Assembly: GCA_963832725.1 (NCBI GenBank)
Contig: CAWHVG010000001.1
Coordinates: forward strand, 248,001 to 312,000
Direction: 5' to 3'
Length of the DNA: 64,000 bases
From: JAEZBP01 sp963832725
GTDB taxonomy: Bacteria; Myxococcota_A; Polyangia; Polyangiales; Sandaracinaceae
Below are positions 1 to 11,691 of this stretch, one piece after another. Position 1 is the first letter of the stretch, and each line of letters starts with the position of its first letter. Below the pieces are notes generated by a model that saw nothing but the letters and a program-made list of their open reading frames with translations, was not told the origin of the DNA and did not search any database. The translations under genes and the position numbers were made by a program.

Positions 1-350
<350 letters not shown>

Positions 351-890
351 CGAGCGGAACGACGTAGCACGGGCCGGGCCGCGTCATCAAACGACTCCGT
401 GGGACCACGCGGGTGCGTGAGGGGCGGCTCGCCTAGGTGACTGGTGTCGAACGACGCCCGAAGGCTTTCCGAGCGCGACAGGTCTGGATCGTCGTTCGGC
501 CCGACGACGAAATGCTGAAGCATTTTGGAGGAGGGACGGGCGGCGAGACGGGCCTGTCCCGCCGGAAAGACGAGGAGCGCTCGTTCGACACCAGCCACCT
601 AGCGGTCCGTTGAAGTACCGAGCCCGAAGGACCGGGCGAGAGCGCGTCCTCGGTTTGCCCAACCAACCCGCGGACGGGCTCGTCCAAGGGTCATCGACGA
701 GTGGGGTCGCTCGATCGGACAGAGCCACCAATCCCGCGGCGTCTCGGCCCCGTGCCGCGGTGTACGCCGCCCGAGTGTACAGCTTTCGCACAAACAAAGA
801 CCGTACAAAGACTTGACGCCGCACGCCGTCGGCCAAAGGAAAGGCGAGTCCGCCGGGGAGTACGCGGCGCAGAACAGGAGGAAAACGACC
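351..890. other. Intergenic region, no gene recognised
   Basis: A 540-bp gap between the divergent glmM and FAS1 lipoprotein genes. Open frames exist on both strands, but their translations are arginine/proline-rich and show no family signature, signal peptide or plausible ribosome binding site. It should contain the promoters of both flanking genes. The only promoter-like element I noted is an isolated TTGACG at 813-818 with no convincing -10 box. Confidence 0.5.
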
Positions 891-2321
891 ATGAAGCCTT
901 ACCTTGTACGAACGCTCCTATTTCTCTCCCTCACGAGCCTGCTGGCGGCCTGTGACAACGGGGGGGGCGATACGGACGCCGGCACCACGCCCGACGGGTC
1001 CGCGGCCACGGGCGACGGCGGCGGCGGCGCGGACGGTGGCGGCGCGGACGGTAGCGCCAGCTCGAACACCATCGCCGACATCGCCGCCGGCAATCCCGAC
1101 TTCTCCATCCTCGTCGCCGCCGCGTCGCGCGCCGGCCTCGTCGACACGCTCGCGGGCGATGGCCCCTACACCGTCTTCGCCCCGACCGACGCCGCGTTCG
1201 AGGCGTCCGGCATCGCCGCCTCCGACATCGACTCGATGGACGTGGCGACGCTCACCGACATCCTGAAGTACCACGTCGTCTCTGGCGCCGTCCGCAGCAC
1301 GGACCTGAGCGATGGCCCGGTCGACACCGTCGCCACCGCGAGCGGGGGATGGAACCTCGACGTCATCGTCGGCACGACGGGCGGGGTGACGCTCAACGGC
1401 GGCAACACGGTCACCGGCGGCGCGAACGTCACCATGGCCGACATCGAAGCCGACAACGGGATCATCCACGTGATCGATCGCGTGCTCTTGCCGCCGGACA
1501 TCCCGACCATGGCCACGTACGCGGGCCTCAGCGATCTCGTGGACGCCGTCACCACGGCGGGGCTCGACACGGCGCTCGCAGGCGCCGGGCCCTTCACCGT
1601 CTTCGCGCCGACCAACGATGCGTTCCCCGACGGTTCCGACCGCCCGACCGGCGACGCGCTGGTCACCGTGCTCAGCTACCACGTCCTCACCAGCGCGGTC
1701 CCGAGCGACTCGGTGCCCGCTCGCGCCGACGCGCTCGCGACCAACGCCGCGGGCAACAACCTCACCCTGCTCTTCGACACATCGAGCGGCGTGGCCGTCA
1801 ACGGCATCGACGTGGCCATCGCCGACGTCGGCTGCACCAACGGCATCGTGCACGTCATCGGCGGTGTCCTGCTGCCGCCCACCGTCATCGACATGGCGGG
1901 CATCGCAGGGCTGACCAGCCTCGCCGACGCCATCGCCACCGCGGACGGCGGCGGCGCGAGCATCGCGGCGACGCTCTCCGGCGACGCGCCGAGCAGCGCC
2001 ACCGGGTTCACCGTGTTCGCGCCCACCAACGACGCCTTCGACGCCATCTCGTCGACGGTCGCCGGGCTGAGCGCAGACCAGGTGGCCAATGTGCTCACGT
2101 ACCACGTGCTCGACCCGTCGATGTACGCGGACCCGGTCCTCTCGACGGACCTGACCTCGGGCGACGTGACCATGCTGAACGGCGACACGGCCACCGTGGA
2201 CACCTCGGCGTCGCCGCCGACCATCGCCGATCAGGCCGTCGTGCCGGATCTGCTCGACATCAACGTCACCAACGGCGTCATCCACGTCCTCAGCGGCGTG
2301 ATGATCCCTCCCTCGCTGTGA
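891..2321 (+). CDS. Lipoprotein with three FAS1 (fasciclin) domains
   Basis: A 476-residue predicted lipoprotein. The start ATG at 891 follows an AGGAGG-like ribosome binding site at about 876-881; a longer in-frame start at 813 would bury the signal peptide. The signal runs MKPYLVRTLLFLSL... to the lipobox LLAAC (Cys at about residue 21). A Gly/Asp/Ala-rich linker to about residue 58 follows. Three FAS1 domains come next, each with the TVFAPTxxAF H1 motif and a YHV H2 box: roughly residues 60-195, 200-320 and 325-476. FAS1 domains usually mediate adhesion at the cell surface; the ligand here is unknown. A second FAS1 lipoprotein follows 32 bp downstream, so the two are probably co-transcribed. 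Confidence 0.9.
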   Translation: MKPYLVRTLLFLSLTSLLAACDNGGGDTDAGTTPDGSAATGDGGGGADGGGADGSASSNTIADIAAGNPDFSILVAAASRAGLVDTLAGDGPYTVFAPTDAAFEASGIAASDIDSMDVATLTDILKYHVVSGAVRSTDLSDGPVDTVATASGGWNLDVIVGTTGGVTLNGGNTVTGGANVTMADIEADNGIIHVIDRVLLPPDIPTMATYAGLSDLVDAVTTAGLDTALAGAGPFTVFAPTNDAFPDGSDRPTGDALVTVLSYHVLTSAVPSDSVPARADALATNAAGNNLTLLFDTSSGVAVNGIDVAIADVGCTNGIVHVIGGVLLPPTVIDMAGIAGLTSLADAIATADGGGASIAATLSGDAPSSATGFTVFAPTNDAFDAISSTVAGLSADQVANVLTYHVLDPSMYADPVLSTDLTSGDVTMLNGDTATVDTSASPPTIADQAVVPDLLDINVTNGVIHVLSGVMIPPSL

Positions 2322-2353
2322 GCGCGCGAATGCTCCGAAGGAGTCACCTCGAC

Positions 2354-2926
2354 ATGAAGCCCATACACCACACCTTGCTCGCGCTCGCGCTCGGCCTCGC
2401 CGGATGCGGCGGCGGCTCCCGCGCTGCGAGCGACACTGCGGCCAGCGACGAAAGCGCCTCGGCGTCGACCTCCGGCTCGGAGACGACGGCAACGCCGGAC
2501 GACACGAGCGGCTCCGACATCGTCGACACGGCGGTGAGCGCGGGCAGCTTCTCCACCCTCGTCGCCGCGGTGCAGGCCGCGGGCCTCGAGGACACGCTGC
2601 GCGGACCGGGCCCGTTCACGGTCTTCGCGCCCACCGACGACGCGTTCGCCGCGCTGCCCGAAGGGACCGTCGAAAACCTGCTGCGGCCCGAGAACCAGGA
2701 GCGCCTCCGAGCCATCCTGACCTACCACGTGGTCTCCGGCGACGTGCGCGCCGATCAGGTCACCTCCATGACGGAGGCGGCCACCGTCGAGGGCGACCCC
2801 ATCGCGATCTCGGTGGAGGACGGCACCGTCACGCTCGACGGCAGCGCACACGTGACCCAGGCCGACATCGCGTGCAGCAACGGCGTCATCCACGTGATCG
2901 ACGCCGTGCTCATGCCACCGGGCTGA
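2354..2926 (+). CDS. Single-FAS1-domain lipoprotein
   Basis: A 190-residue predicted lipoprotein. The ATG at 2354 sits 10 bp after GAAGGAG (2337-2343). An alternative ATG at 2330 would add eight residues before the signal and lacks a ribosome binding site. The signal peptide MKPIHHTLLALALGLAGC ends in the lipobox LAGC, and a Ser/Thr/Ala-rich linker runs to about residue 50. One FAS1 domain carries TVFAPTDDAFAALP (H1) and YHVVSGDV (H2). It is second in a two-gene unit with the three-domain FAS1 lipoprotein and is closed by a strong terminator. The likely role is outer-membrane-anchored surface adhesion; substrate unknown. Confidence 0.9.
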   Translation: MKPIHHTLLALALGLAGCGGGSRAASDTAASDESASASTSGSETTATPDDTSGSDIVDTAVSAGSFSTLVAAVQAAGLEDTLRGPGPFTVFAPTDDAFAALPEGTVENLLRPENQERLRAILTYHVVSGDVRADQVTSMTEAATVEGDPIAISVEDGTVTLDGSAHVTQADIACSNGVIHVIDAVLMPPG

Positions 2927-2963
2927 AGCCCCTATCCGCTCCGTTCCAACCCCGAAGCCCGAA

Positions 2964-3012
2964 GAGGGCCCGACCGCGACGTCCCTCCACGCGGTCGGGC
3001 CCTCGCCTTTTC
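2964..3012 (+). terminator. Rho-independent terminator after the FAS1 genes
   Basis: A perfect 15-bp inverted repeat (2964-2978 with 2990-3004, arm GAGGGCCCGACCGCG), an 11-nt loop, then GCCTTTTC. It lies 37 bp after the FAS1 stop codon and faces the converging E2-type gene. Confidence 0.9.
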
Positions 3013-3135
3013 GAACCCTCGTCTCGAGGACAGGAACGCACCCGGAGCGCACGGGATTCATCACGCATGCGATGAGCGGGACGCGCCGCTCCACCGCCGG
3101 TGCCTGCGAAGATTTTGGGGTCGTTTGAGTCGTCT

Positions 3136-3957
3136 TCAGACGGGCGGACCGAGCACGCGCTCGGGATCGCGCATCACCTCGAGGAAGCGCTTCGCGAGCG
3201 CGCCGGCCGAGAAGCCGTCGAGGAGCCGGTGGTCGAAGGTGACGCCGATCGGCAGGATGGGCCGCACCACGACCTCGCCGTCCCGGGCCACGGGCCGGTC
3301 CTCGACCGCGCCGACCGTGAGCAGAAGCGGCACACGCGAGAAGGGCACGAGCGGCGCCCACCCCATCGGCAGGCCGAAGTTGGCCACGTTGGTCACCATC
3401 ACGCTGCCGAACTGATTGAAGGGGACGCCGAGCGCGGAGAGGTTCAGGCCGAGATTGTAGGTGGTGACCTCGGCCGCCCGAAGCGCCACGCCGCGCGCCC
3501 AGCCCGGCAGCCGCTGCAAGAGACGCTGGGTCTTCTGAAGGTCCCGGTCGGTGTGCGCGCGGATCCGCGCCGCGCGCTCCCCCAGCTCGCGAGCGATGTC
3601 GACCAGGCTCCTCTCGTCGGCACGCGACACCTTCGCCCCGGACAGATCCTCGCCGCCGTCGAGGGCCACCTGGAAGAAGACGTCGACCGAGTCGCGCAGG
3701 TAGATGGCGCGCCCGCGGCGGATGACGGCGTTCACCTCCGGCCGGGCCCGGATGGCCAGCGCAGCGGCTCTTCCGACCAGGTGCGTCAGCGTCACGTGCG
3801 CGCCCGTCTCCCGCGCGCGGTGCACGTACGCGTCCGCGTTCGTCGCGTCCACATCGAGGACGCCGTACACGGTCGGATTGGCCGGACGGTCCCAGGTATG
3901 GAGCGAGAGCTTGCGCCAGCTCGAAGGCTCCCTCTGCCGCTCGAATCGGGCCGTCAC
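3136..3957 (-). CDS. Stand-alone 2-oxoacid dehydrogenase E2-type acyltransferase domain protein
   Basis: About 273 residues matching only the catalytic (chloramphenicol-acetyltransferase-like) domain of E2 subunits; no lipoyl or subunit-binding domain is encoded. The active-site His motif is present near the C terminus as TFDHRLLDGFSAG (HRxxDG). Upstream it has VYGVLDVDATN, THLVGRAAALAIRARPEVNA and GSVMVTNVANFGLPMGWAPLVPF, all typical of E2 cores. I chose the GTG at 3957 because GGAGG lies 10 bp upstream and the reading frame beyond it runs into a tandem repeat. No E1 or E3 gene is nearby, so an acyltransferase role outside a classical complex is likely. The acyl substrate cannot be told from sequence. 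Confidence 0.8.
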   Translation of the reverse strand: MTARFERQREPSSWRKLSLHTWDRPANPTVYGVLDVDATNADAYVHRARETGAHVTLTHLVGRAAALAIRARPEVNAVIRRGRAIYLRDSVDVFFQVALDGGEDLSGAKVSRADERSLVDIARELGERAARIRAHTDRDLQKTQRLLQRLPGWARGVALRAAEVTTYNLGLNLSALGVPFNQFGSVMVTNVANFGLPMGWAPLVPFSRVPLLLTVGAVEDRPVARDGEVVVRPILPIGVTFDHRLLDGFSAGALAKRFLEVMRDPERVLGPPV

Positions 3958-3960
3958 TCC

Positions 3961-4284
3961 TAGATGTCCTCCACGGAAGTCGCGACACGTTCTGGACGGC
4001 CCTCGACGCCGATCTCGGGCGCGAGCCTCCTCGAAAGTGCTTTGCACTTCCTGCGGGGGCGCGCACCCAATCTCGACGCCGATCGCTCGCCCATACCGGT
4101 CACGACTGCCGCCTCCGACATCTAGATGTCCTCCACGGAAGTCGCGACACGTTCTGGACGGCCCTCGACGCCAATCTCGGGCGCGAGCCTCCTCGAAAGT
4201 GCTTTGCACTTCCTGCGGGGGCGCGCACCCAATCTCGACGCCGATCGCTCGCCCATACCGGTCACGACTGCCGCCTCCGACATC
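3961..4284. repeat. Two head-to-tail copies of a 162-bp repeat
   Basis: Copies occupy 3961-4122 and 4123-4284 and differ at a single base. Each contains the short dyad AAGTGC-TTT-GCACTT. On the minus strand each copy is a complete 53-codon ATG...TAG frame (MSEAAVVTGMGERSAS...), and the TAG of one copy directly abuts the ATG of the next. The last copy also supplies the GGAGG before the E2-type gene. No protein family is recognised, and whether the small frames are translated is unknown. Confidence 0.9.
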
Positions 4285-4322
4285 TAGTGGTGTGCGCACC
4301 GCGGAGCGAGCGTCAACCGGGA

Positions 4323-7300
4323 TCAAGGCTCGTAGAGCACGTCGAGGCTGCCGTTGTTGACCGGGACGTAGGTCCCGCGGACGAGGAACCCGTCCGGGAG
4401 GGTGAACTCGACCGTGACCCCGCCGCCGATGCCGCCCGGACCCGCGGTCTGGCCGGAGCTCTGCCCCGCGTTCGCGGTCACGAAGCCCTCGACGTACGCG
4501 CCGGTCACGAAATCACGCAGAAAGTCCGGGATGAGGTCCTCGGCGTTGAAGCCGACCCGGACCCGCGTGCCCGCCAACCCCTCGCTCTCGATGGCCAACA
4601 CGGGGATCACGTTGCCGAACTCCTGACGCAGGCCGAGGGTGAGGATGCCGGCCGTCAGGCCCGCCAAGAAGCTCGCCGCCTGCTCCGAGGCCTGCCGCTC
4701 CGCCGTGCCGGTATCGCGCCGCCCGCCGGAGACGAGGAGCGCGATGATCTCCGCCCGGTCACTGGTCTCCGTCGACTCGAAGCTCAGGCGCGGCTCGCTC
4801 AGCGTGCCCTCCACGCGGACGGTGACGGTGGCGCCGCGGCGGCCCGGCACGTCGTAGACCGCGCTGATGCTCACGTTGGGGTTCAGGTCGTCCGACTCGG
4901 GGTCGAAGATGAGCGTGCTGTCGGGCTGGAGCTCGAAGCGCTTGCCGAAGATCTCGAAGGTCCCGCGGTGGATCTCGGCCTGCCCCCCCACGTGCAGGAT
5001 CGGATCGCGATAGCTGGCCCGGATGTTCGCCGTCACCTGGGCGGCGAAGTCGCTGCGTCGCACCCAGAAGGGCCGCGAGGCGTCGATGTGGATGGCCACC
5101 TCGTAGGCGTCGGCCCGTTCCGTCGGCGGCGCCGGACGCGGCCGGCCGACGATGAGGATGTCCGGGTTCGGATCGAGGGGCTGGAGATCCCCCGCCGACT
5201 GGTCCGGCAAGCGAACCACGAAGCTGTCGGTCGTGATGCGACTATCGGTCCCGGTGTCCTCGATGGAGCCCGTGATGGCCGCGTGCCCGGTCAGCCAGGC
5301 CAGCACCATCCCCTCGCGCCGGATGGGAAAGTCGCTCGCCCGCACGTTCAGGTCCAGACGGCGCGGGACGATGCCCTGGAAGCCCACGCTGCCGTCGAGC
5401 GTCGCCCGGCCGCCGCCGTCGCGCGCCTGCAGCGGGCTCGACTCCGGGAAGACCGCCTCGTCGCCGTGCAGCTCCACCCGCCCTTCGATCTCGCGCAGGT
5501 GCTGGCCGAGCCCTTCGATCTGCAGCGTGCCGTCGCGCATCGCGAGCTCGCCGTCGAGCTGCAGCGTCTCCCAGGGACCCTCCACGCGCACGTCACCGTT
5601 CATGACCGCGTCACCGGTCACGATGCCGGGGATGAAGGTGAGGACCGGCGCGATGTGTACGTCTTCGAGCCCCGTCCAGCTCCGGATCACGCCGTCCTGG
5701 ACGTACTCGGGCACGATGTGACCCGGCACCCAGCGCACCGGCACGCGCACTCGGCTGACCAGCTCGCCCGTCGCGGGCCGCGGGACCTCGCGACACTCCG
5801 CGCCCGGAGTCCCCTCCGTGCCGGCCCGGCCTAGGATGGCGCAGGCCGTCAGCGCGTCGCGTTCGGGGCTGCTGCCTGCGCGCACGTGTACCCGGTAGCC
5901 ATCGCTCAGCCGCGCTTCGCCTCGCTCTCCCGCCCGCTCCCAGATCTGCAGCCGCGGCATGTCGATGACCGTGCCCACCACCGCGGAGTCGGTCAGGAGG
6001 TCCTTCGCCGTGAGCGAGGCGTTGATCGGTCCGTGGCCGTAGGTGCAGAGCCACGGCACGCTCTCCATCTCGGCACCTGTCAGCCGGGCCACGACCTCCG
6101 TCGAGGGAAACTCGTCCAGCCCACCCTGCCGCACCCAGTCGTCGAAGGGCAGGACCGCCGCCAGCTCCGCGTCCAGCACCGCGCGCCGGCCTCCCAAGAA
6201 CCCGGACACGGTTCCGGTGACCACGTCGTCCTCGAGCCGCCCGTGCAGGGTCGCCATCGGGCGCAGCGTCGCGGCACAAGGCGCCTCCACGGGCGCCTCC
6301 ATGAAGCGCGCGACGGCGTCGAAATCGGCGGTGATGCGACCGTCTCGGTTCGCGGCGGTGAGGCTGGCCGAGGTGCTCAGCCCGCCCGGGACGTAGTCGG
6401 CGAGGGGATCCGGCCAGGTGTCGAGCCGCCGCTGGGGCAGCCGGAGCGAGAGCTGCCACGGCGACGTGTGGACCAGGCTCCAGAAGCCCGCCAGGTCGCG
6501 CGGCATATCATCGACCGGCACCGGCACGTCGACCTCGGCCGTCAGCAGCTCTCCGGCGTCGTCCGCCAGCCACACGTTGCGCAAGGCCAGGCGCTCGTCG
6601 AGGAACTCGACGCGCATCTTGAGACGCATCGGATCCCAGTCCCGAAAGACCACCCGATCGAGCACGACCACCGCGTCGCGCACGCCCGGATCGCGCAGCG
6701 TACCGGTGAGCTCGGCGTCGGTGGTGAGGTGACCGGAGAGCTCCACGCCCGACGCGCCCAGCACGGACAAGAGCGGCCGCACGTCGAAGTCCGCCGCGCT
6801 CACGCGAACGCCCTCGAAACGCGCCTCGTCGACCAGCCGGCTCGGATCCCGCAGCGCCGCCGGGGGGACGTGAATGGGCCCCTGCGCGACCAGCTCGCCA
6901 GCCTCACCGAGGTCGAGGCGTACGTCCGTGTCCAACGTGTTGCCCCGGAGCGAGAGGTCCACGCGCCCCCCGACGTCGCGCAACCCCGAGTACGTTCCGC
7001 TCCGCACCCGCGCCGTCAATCGACCTTGCGGCCTTCGATCCACGTCGCCGCGGAGCGTGAGCTGCGCGTCCAACCGACCACCCAGCCCCTCCAGCGTGGT
7101 CGGCGCCAGCGGCGTGAGATCCGCGAGATCCAGGTTCATCGCCTGCACGTCGATCGAGTCGTCGCCGTGCATCCGGTAGGTCCCCTCGGCGACGATGCGC
7201 TGATCGCCTTGCGCGAGCGCCAAGGGCGCCAGCTCGATGGACTGTCCGGGTCGCAAACGGATGTCGCCGTGCCCGCGCCAGGCGCCGGTCCCGAGGTCGA

Positions 7301-8998
7301 CCAAGAGCTCGGGCGCCTGGAGCCGCCAGGTGTCGCCTGCGTGGGTGACCCGCCCCCGGACGACCGTCTGCGTGCCGCTGGCGGCGTCGTGGCTGCGCAG
7401 ATCGACGTCGTAGCCTGCCGGGCCACCGTCGACCGAGACCTGCGCCTCCCCGAGCGTGAGCGCGCCGACGCGCAGCCCCTCTGCGTCACCGTCGACGTCG
7501 ATCGTCGGCGTGGGGAGCGTTCCGGCGCCGCGGCCGTGGAGCGTGATCCGCGAGGCGCGAACCGAGCCGTAGCGCAACCCTCGGACGGTCACCCGTCCGC
7601 GGTAGCGCGGATGGTCGAAGCCCGCGTCGGCGGAGAGATTGAGGACGGCGTCGACCGCGCCGTGAGCGCCGGGCGCCGCGCGGCGCACGTTCGGGTCCCG
7701 GCCGATGTCCGGCAAACGAGCGCGCGCGTGCACGTCGAGGCTGCCGTCGAAACCGATCCGCCCCGACGCGTCGATGTCGCCTCCGACGTGCGGTGCGTGC
7801 AGATCCGTGATGCGGAAGGCGTCGTCCTCGAGCTCCCCCTCCAGTCGGAAGCCGGGGATGGCGACGCCGGCCAGCGTCACCGGCTCGAGGTCGGCCTGCA
7901 CGTGGCGCGCGGGCTCGCCCGGCGGATTCGGGTCGATCGAGAGCCGCACTCGACCGGCCACCGGCGAGGGCGGCAGCGAGGGCGCGATGGTGTCGAGGCG
8001 CAGCCAATCCGTACGCGCGTCCACCGAGATTCGAGCCGCCCTGGCCGAGCCGACCGTCGACCACGACGTCGCCGCCCTCGCTGTGGAGGCTGGCCCGGAG
8101 TCGCAGGTCATCGGTCGGCCCCCAGAGCCGCGCGTGGCCGCGGACGCGCGTCTCGTTGCCCTCCATCGAAGGCACGATGTCCATGTCGGCCAGCGTCGAG
8201 AGCGTGAGCGGGTCGACCTGCGCCCTCAGATCCAGGTTCGCGGGCGCCTCCGGATCGGGTCGCAGCAGCCGCACGCGAGCGCGCACCCGGTCGTCGCCGC
8301 GGCGGGCCCTCGCGTAGACGTTGAGCCCCTGCTCCGCGAGGTCGGAGTCGAAGAAGCCATCGAATCTGATCGATCTCGGTCCGCCCCGGATAGGGGCCGG
8401 TCATCGTGGCGTGCCCCTCGTAGAAGTTGAAGCGCACGCCGTTCTGCGCTCGGACGCCGCCGACGAGCCGCACGTCGTCGACCTCCAGCCCTTCGAGGCC
8501 GGGGACGTCTCCATGCACGCGCACGCCGTCGAGCACGATGTCGTTCACCAGCACGAGCGGCGGGTTTCCGGGGGGGCCGGTGCTCGGCTGGGACGACTGG
8601 AAGGCCTCGGCGACGGAGACCGTGTCCTCGTCCGGCCCCGACACGAAGAGCGTCACCTCACCGTCGCGCGCGCGGACCTTCTCCACCCGGACGATGCCGG
8701 AGAAGAGCGCGTCCCAGTCCGGCCACGCCGCCAGCCGGGAGAGCTCGATGACCACCCGCCCCTCGGGGTCGCGGACCACCACATCGTGGGCGACGATCTT
8801 CGCGAAGCTCACGTTCTGGAGCGAGCCGATGCTGAGCTTGCCGCGAACCTCGCGGTTGAGCGCGGCCGTGAGCGTGTCGATCGCCACCACGCCCGCGAGG
8901 TGCAGCTGCAGGTGGTAGGCGAGACTCAGCAAGAGGGCGAGGAGGCCCACCGACGTCCACGCGAGCGTGGCCCCGACGCGTTTCGCCCAGCGCTTCAG
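4323..8998 (-). CDS. tamB: TamB-like AsmA/DUF490 translocation protein (two apparent frameshifts)
   Basis: About 1,557 residues once two single-base insertions (near 8358-8376 and 8028-8033) are discounted. The N terminus has one membrane anchor (LAWTSVGLLALLLSLAYHLQL). A very long run of beta-strand repeats follows, of the lipid-transporting AsmA/TamB type. The C-terminal DUF490 domain is clear: STLIFDPESDDLNPNVSISA, then DRAEIIALLVSGG. TamB-like proteins bridge inner and outer membranes and work with an Omp85 partner; the TamA-like gene is immediately upstream and overlaps it. The start is uncertain: no ATG or GTG is well placed, and a CTG at 8998 overlapping the upstream stop is one option. 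The frame change at 8028-8033 is restored exactly by removing one A from a GAATCTC. Confidence 0.85.
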
Positions 8999-11395
8999 AA
9001 AGCCTCTCCGATCGTCAGGTGGAACGCACCGGGGAAGCGGAAGAATCCCACATCGATGTAGCTGACGGGCCGGCAGTTCTGACCCAGCATGGGGCCGCAC
9101 GCAGGCGGCAACGTGTTGTTGTTCGCCAGCACCTGGAGTTGATCGGGGCGAACCGCGACGTCGAAGCGGATCGGGCCGACAATCGTGCGGTAGCGAAGGC
9201 CGACGCCGATCGCGATCTGCGGGTAGTTGAAGCGGAAGCGCGCCTGTCCGTCCGAGGCGTCGAGGCGGTTTCGGTCGACGTCACCCGCGTCCCCGAAGAG
9301 CACGACGCCCACGCTGGGCGTCACCGGGATGCGCAGCTCGAGGGAGGCCTCCCACATCCGGGTGCCGCCGGAGATGCGCACCGGGCGCGTCCGGACAGGG
9401 GCCCCGTTGGCGATCTCCGTGCTCGAGCGCGGCTGGATCACGTCAATCTGCTCGGCGTCGCCGAGGTAGCCCGGCAGGTAGCCTCGGTTGCTGGACGCGC
9501 CGCCGCCGATGAGCTGCAACGCCGGCGGGCCGAGCTGGCTCAGCTGATAGACGTTGTTCGGATCGAGGTTCGAGCCGAAGACCTGCATCGCGCCCATCTG
9601 GAAGCGGGCGGCGAGGACGATCCCGAAGGGCAGCGGGACGTAGCCGCGGGCCTCGCCCACCACGCGGACGAAATCCCACGAGCCCAGGGGCCGCACCGCC
9701 TGCTGCGAGTTCACGGCGAAGTACGCGCCCGCGGTCGGGTTGCGCGGATCGTCGCGCAGATCGACCCGGATGGACTCCTCGAGCCAGAGCGCCCAGGTCT
9801 CGGGGAGCTGCTGGGACGGCTCGATCGGCTGGCGCTGCGTCGGCACGAACCAGTTGCCGTGCACGAAGAAGCCGCCGTAGACGCGCCCGTCGAAGAACGT
9901 CCGCTCCAGGCCCGTGAAGGCGTCGAGCTCCGAACGGAAGAAGTTCGTGAAGGGCATCGGACCTGAGATCGTGGCGCACCTCGAAGACGAAGTTCGTCCG
10001 CGGGTCGAGGAACGCCGGCCACCGGATGCTGCCCACCGTCTGCACACCGAAGGGAGACGGGCGCGCCGGCGTGAAGTTCAAGAACGGCATCTGGAAGATG
10101 AGGCGCGGTCGAACCTCGAGATGCCCGCGGATCAAACGGTCGAAGAGGTTCCGGTGCTCCACCACCGCGCTGACGTGGAAGTCCCACTGCGCCGCGTTCT
10201 GCTGGGTGGCGAAGCTCGTGACGGTGCCGAACGTGACGGCCTGACCGGCCTGCATGCCGACGCCGAAACCGAAGCTGGTGATGCGCCCCGGCGTCACCCG
10301 GATGTCGATGTCCACGGCACGGTAGCCCGCCGGCACCTCGGCCGGGCCCGGATTGCACACCGGCCGCGGCTCACCGCCGGCCGCCACGTCCACGTCCGAT
10401 GTCTCCACCGGCGCCTGGGGCTCGGCGCTGGCGCTCGGCGTGGCGGACACCGTCCCGTCCTCGGTCTGCGCCTGCCGCCGCGGCGCGACCTCGACGCCGC
10501 TGAACGTACCGACCGCGTAGAGCGCGCGCTGCGCCTGCTCGAGCCCGACGAGGCTGAAGCCCTGTCCCGCCTCCAGGCCGGCCACGGCGAGCATCGGCTG
10601 CGGCGGCAGATCGCCGTAGCCCGTCACGCAGACGCGGCCGATCACGCTGGGGGCGGCAGCGGCGATGCGGAAGATGAGGAAGACCTCGTGACGCGCGGGG
10701 TCGACCTTGACCTCGCCCGTGACGTTCGCGTTGGCGTAGCCCGCGTCGGCGAGCACGCGGAGCATCCGCCGCTTGGTCTCTTGGTAGAGCGCCTCGTCGA
10801 AGCGATCGCCCCGCTGGAACTGGAGCACATCTCGGAGCTGCGCGCGCATGCCTTCCGGGAGCTCGTCGATCCCGCGCAACGCCATCCGAGCGATGGTCGA
10901 GGGCTCGCCCTCGTCGACGGTGAAGGTGACGTCGACGGTGCAGTCGCCGCCCTCCCCGTCGCCGCACGAGCGCTGGCTGCCTTCGCTCCGGGAGGCGGCG
11001 GGTGGCTCGACGTCGGTCGCGGTCACCCGCGCGTCGTAGAAGCCGCGGGCGCGATACCAGCGCTCGATGCGCTCCGTGTCACGCTCGAACACGCTCTCGT
11101 CGAAGAGCGGCCACTCCTCCCAGGGCCAGCTCCAGAAGCTCACCATCAGGTGCGCAGCGTCGAAGGGAGGCTCGCCGCAGGTCGGCGTGCCGCGGAGGCC
11201 GAAGTCGACGCCGAAGCGCGGTCGCTCGCGCGTGCCGAGGCAGGCGGCGATCGCCTCCGGGTCGACCTGCTGCACGCCTTGGAAGCGAACCCCTTCCACG
11301 CCGTAGCGCGCGGGAGGAATGGACGCGCAGCCGGAGCACGCCAGCAGCGCGATCACGCACGCCGCGACGAACCGCTGCTGCCCGCTCCTCACCAT
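8995..11395 (-). CDS. Omp85/TamA-like outer-membrane assembly protein with a lipobox (one apparent frameshift)
   Basis: About 799 residues after removing one extra base near 9964. The ATG at 11395 begins MVRSGQQRFVAACVIALLAC, a signal peptide with a lipobox ending LLAC or the following SGC. POTRA-like domains follow (for example GYANANVTGEVKVDPARHEVFLIF, about residues 60-360). The C-terminal beta-barrel holds the Omp85 signature: GGGASSNRGYLPGYLGD, then GGTRMWEASLELRIPV and VVLFGDAGDV. It ends in Phe, as barrel proteins usually do. It pairs with the TamB-like gene, whose start overlaps its stop. Together they probably form a translocation/assembly module for the outer membrane. A lipidated Omp85 protein is less common than one with an ordinary signal peptide. 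Confidence 0.85.
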
Positions 11396-11664
11396 CGCCG
11401 GATGGTGCCTGCACCTCCGCGCGACCTCCAGCCCACATCGTGGGGCAAAGCGAGGAGGTCCTCCTCGTTCGCCGGCGGCCGTGCTCCGATCATCGGAAGC
11501 TCGAGGGACTTCGCGCGCGCCGGCGGAGCGCCGCGAACGCATCCGCCCGGCGGCGATGCGCCCGCGACCGCGACCCAGCCTGCGAAGCGACCGACCGGCA
11601 CGAACGAGGCGTCCGCGCGCGCGGATCCGCAAAAGAACGGGGCCCTCCCACGTGCCTCCCGCCT

Positions 11665-11690
11665 CCCGGCGACGCGGCGGTCTCGCCGGG
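11665..11690 (-). terminator. Stem-loop after the universal stress protein gene
   Basis: A perfect 8-bp stem, CCCGGCGA (11665-11672) with TCGCCGGG (11683-11690), just beyond the usp stop codon. No T-tract follows, so it is a weak or factor-dependent terminator candidate. Confidence 0.4.
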
Positions 11691-11691
11691 C

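Noticed and set aside
3958..4326. N-terminal extension of the E2-type protein through the 162-bp repeats
   Set aside because: The extension is an internal duplicate of Arg/Gly-rich sequence, while GTG 3957 has a good ribosome binding site.
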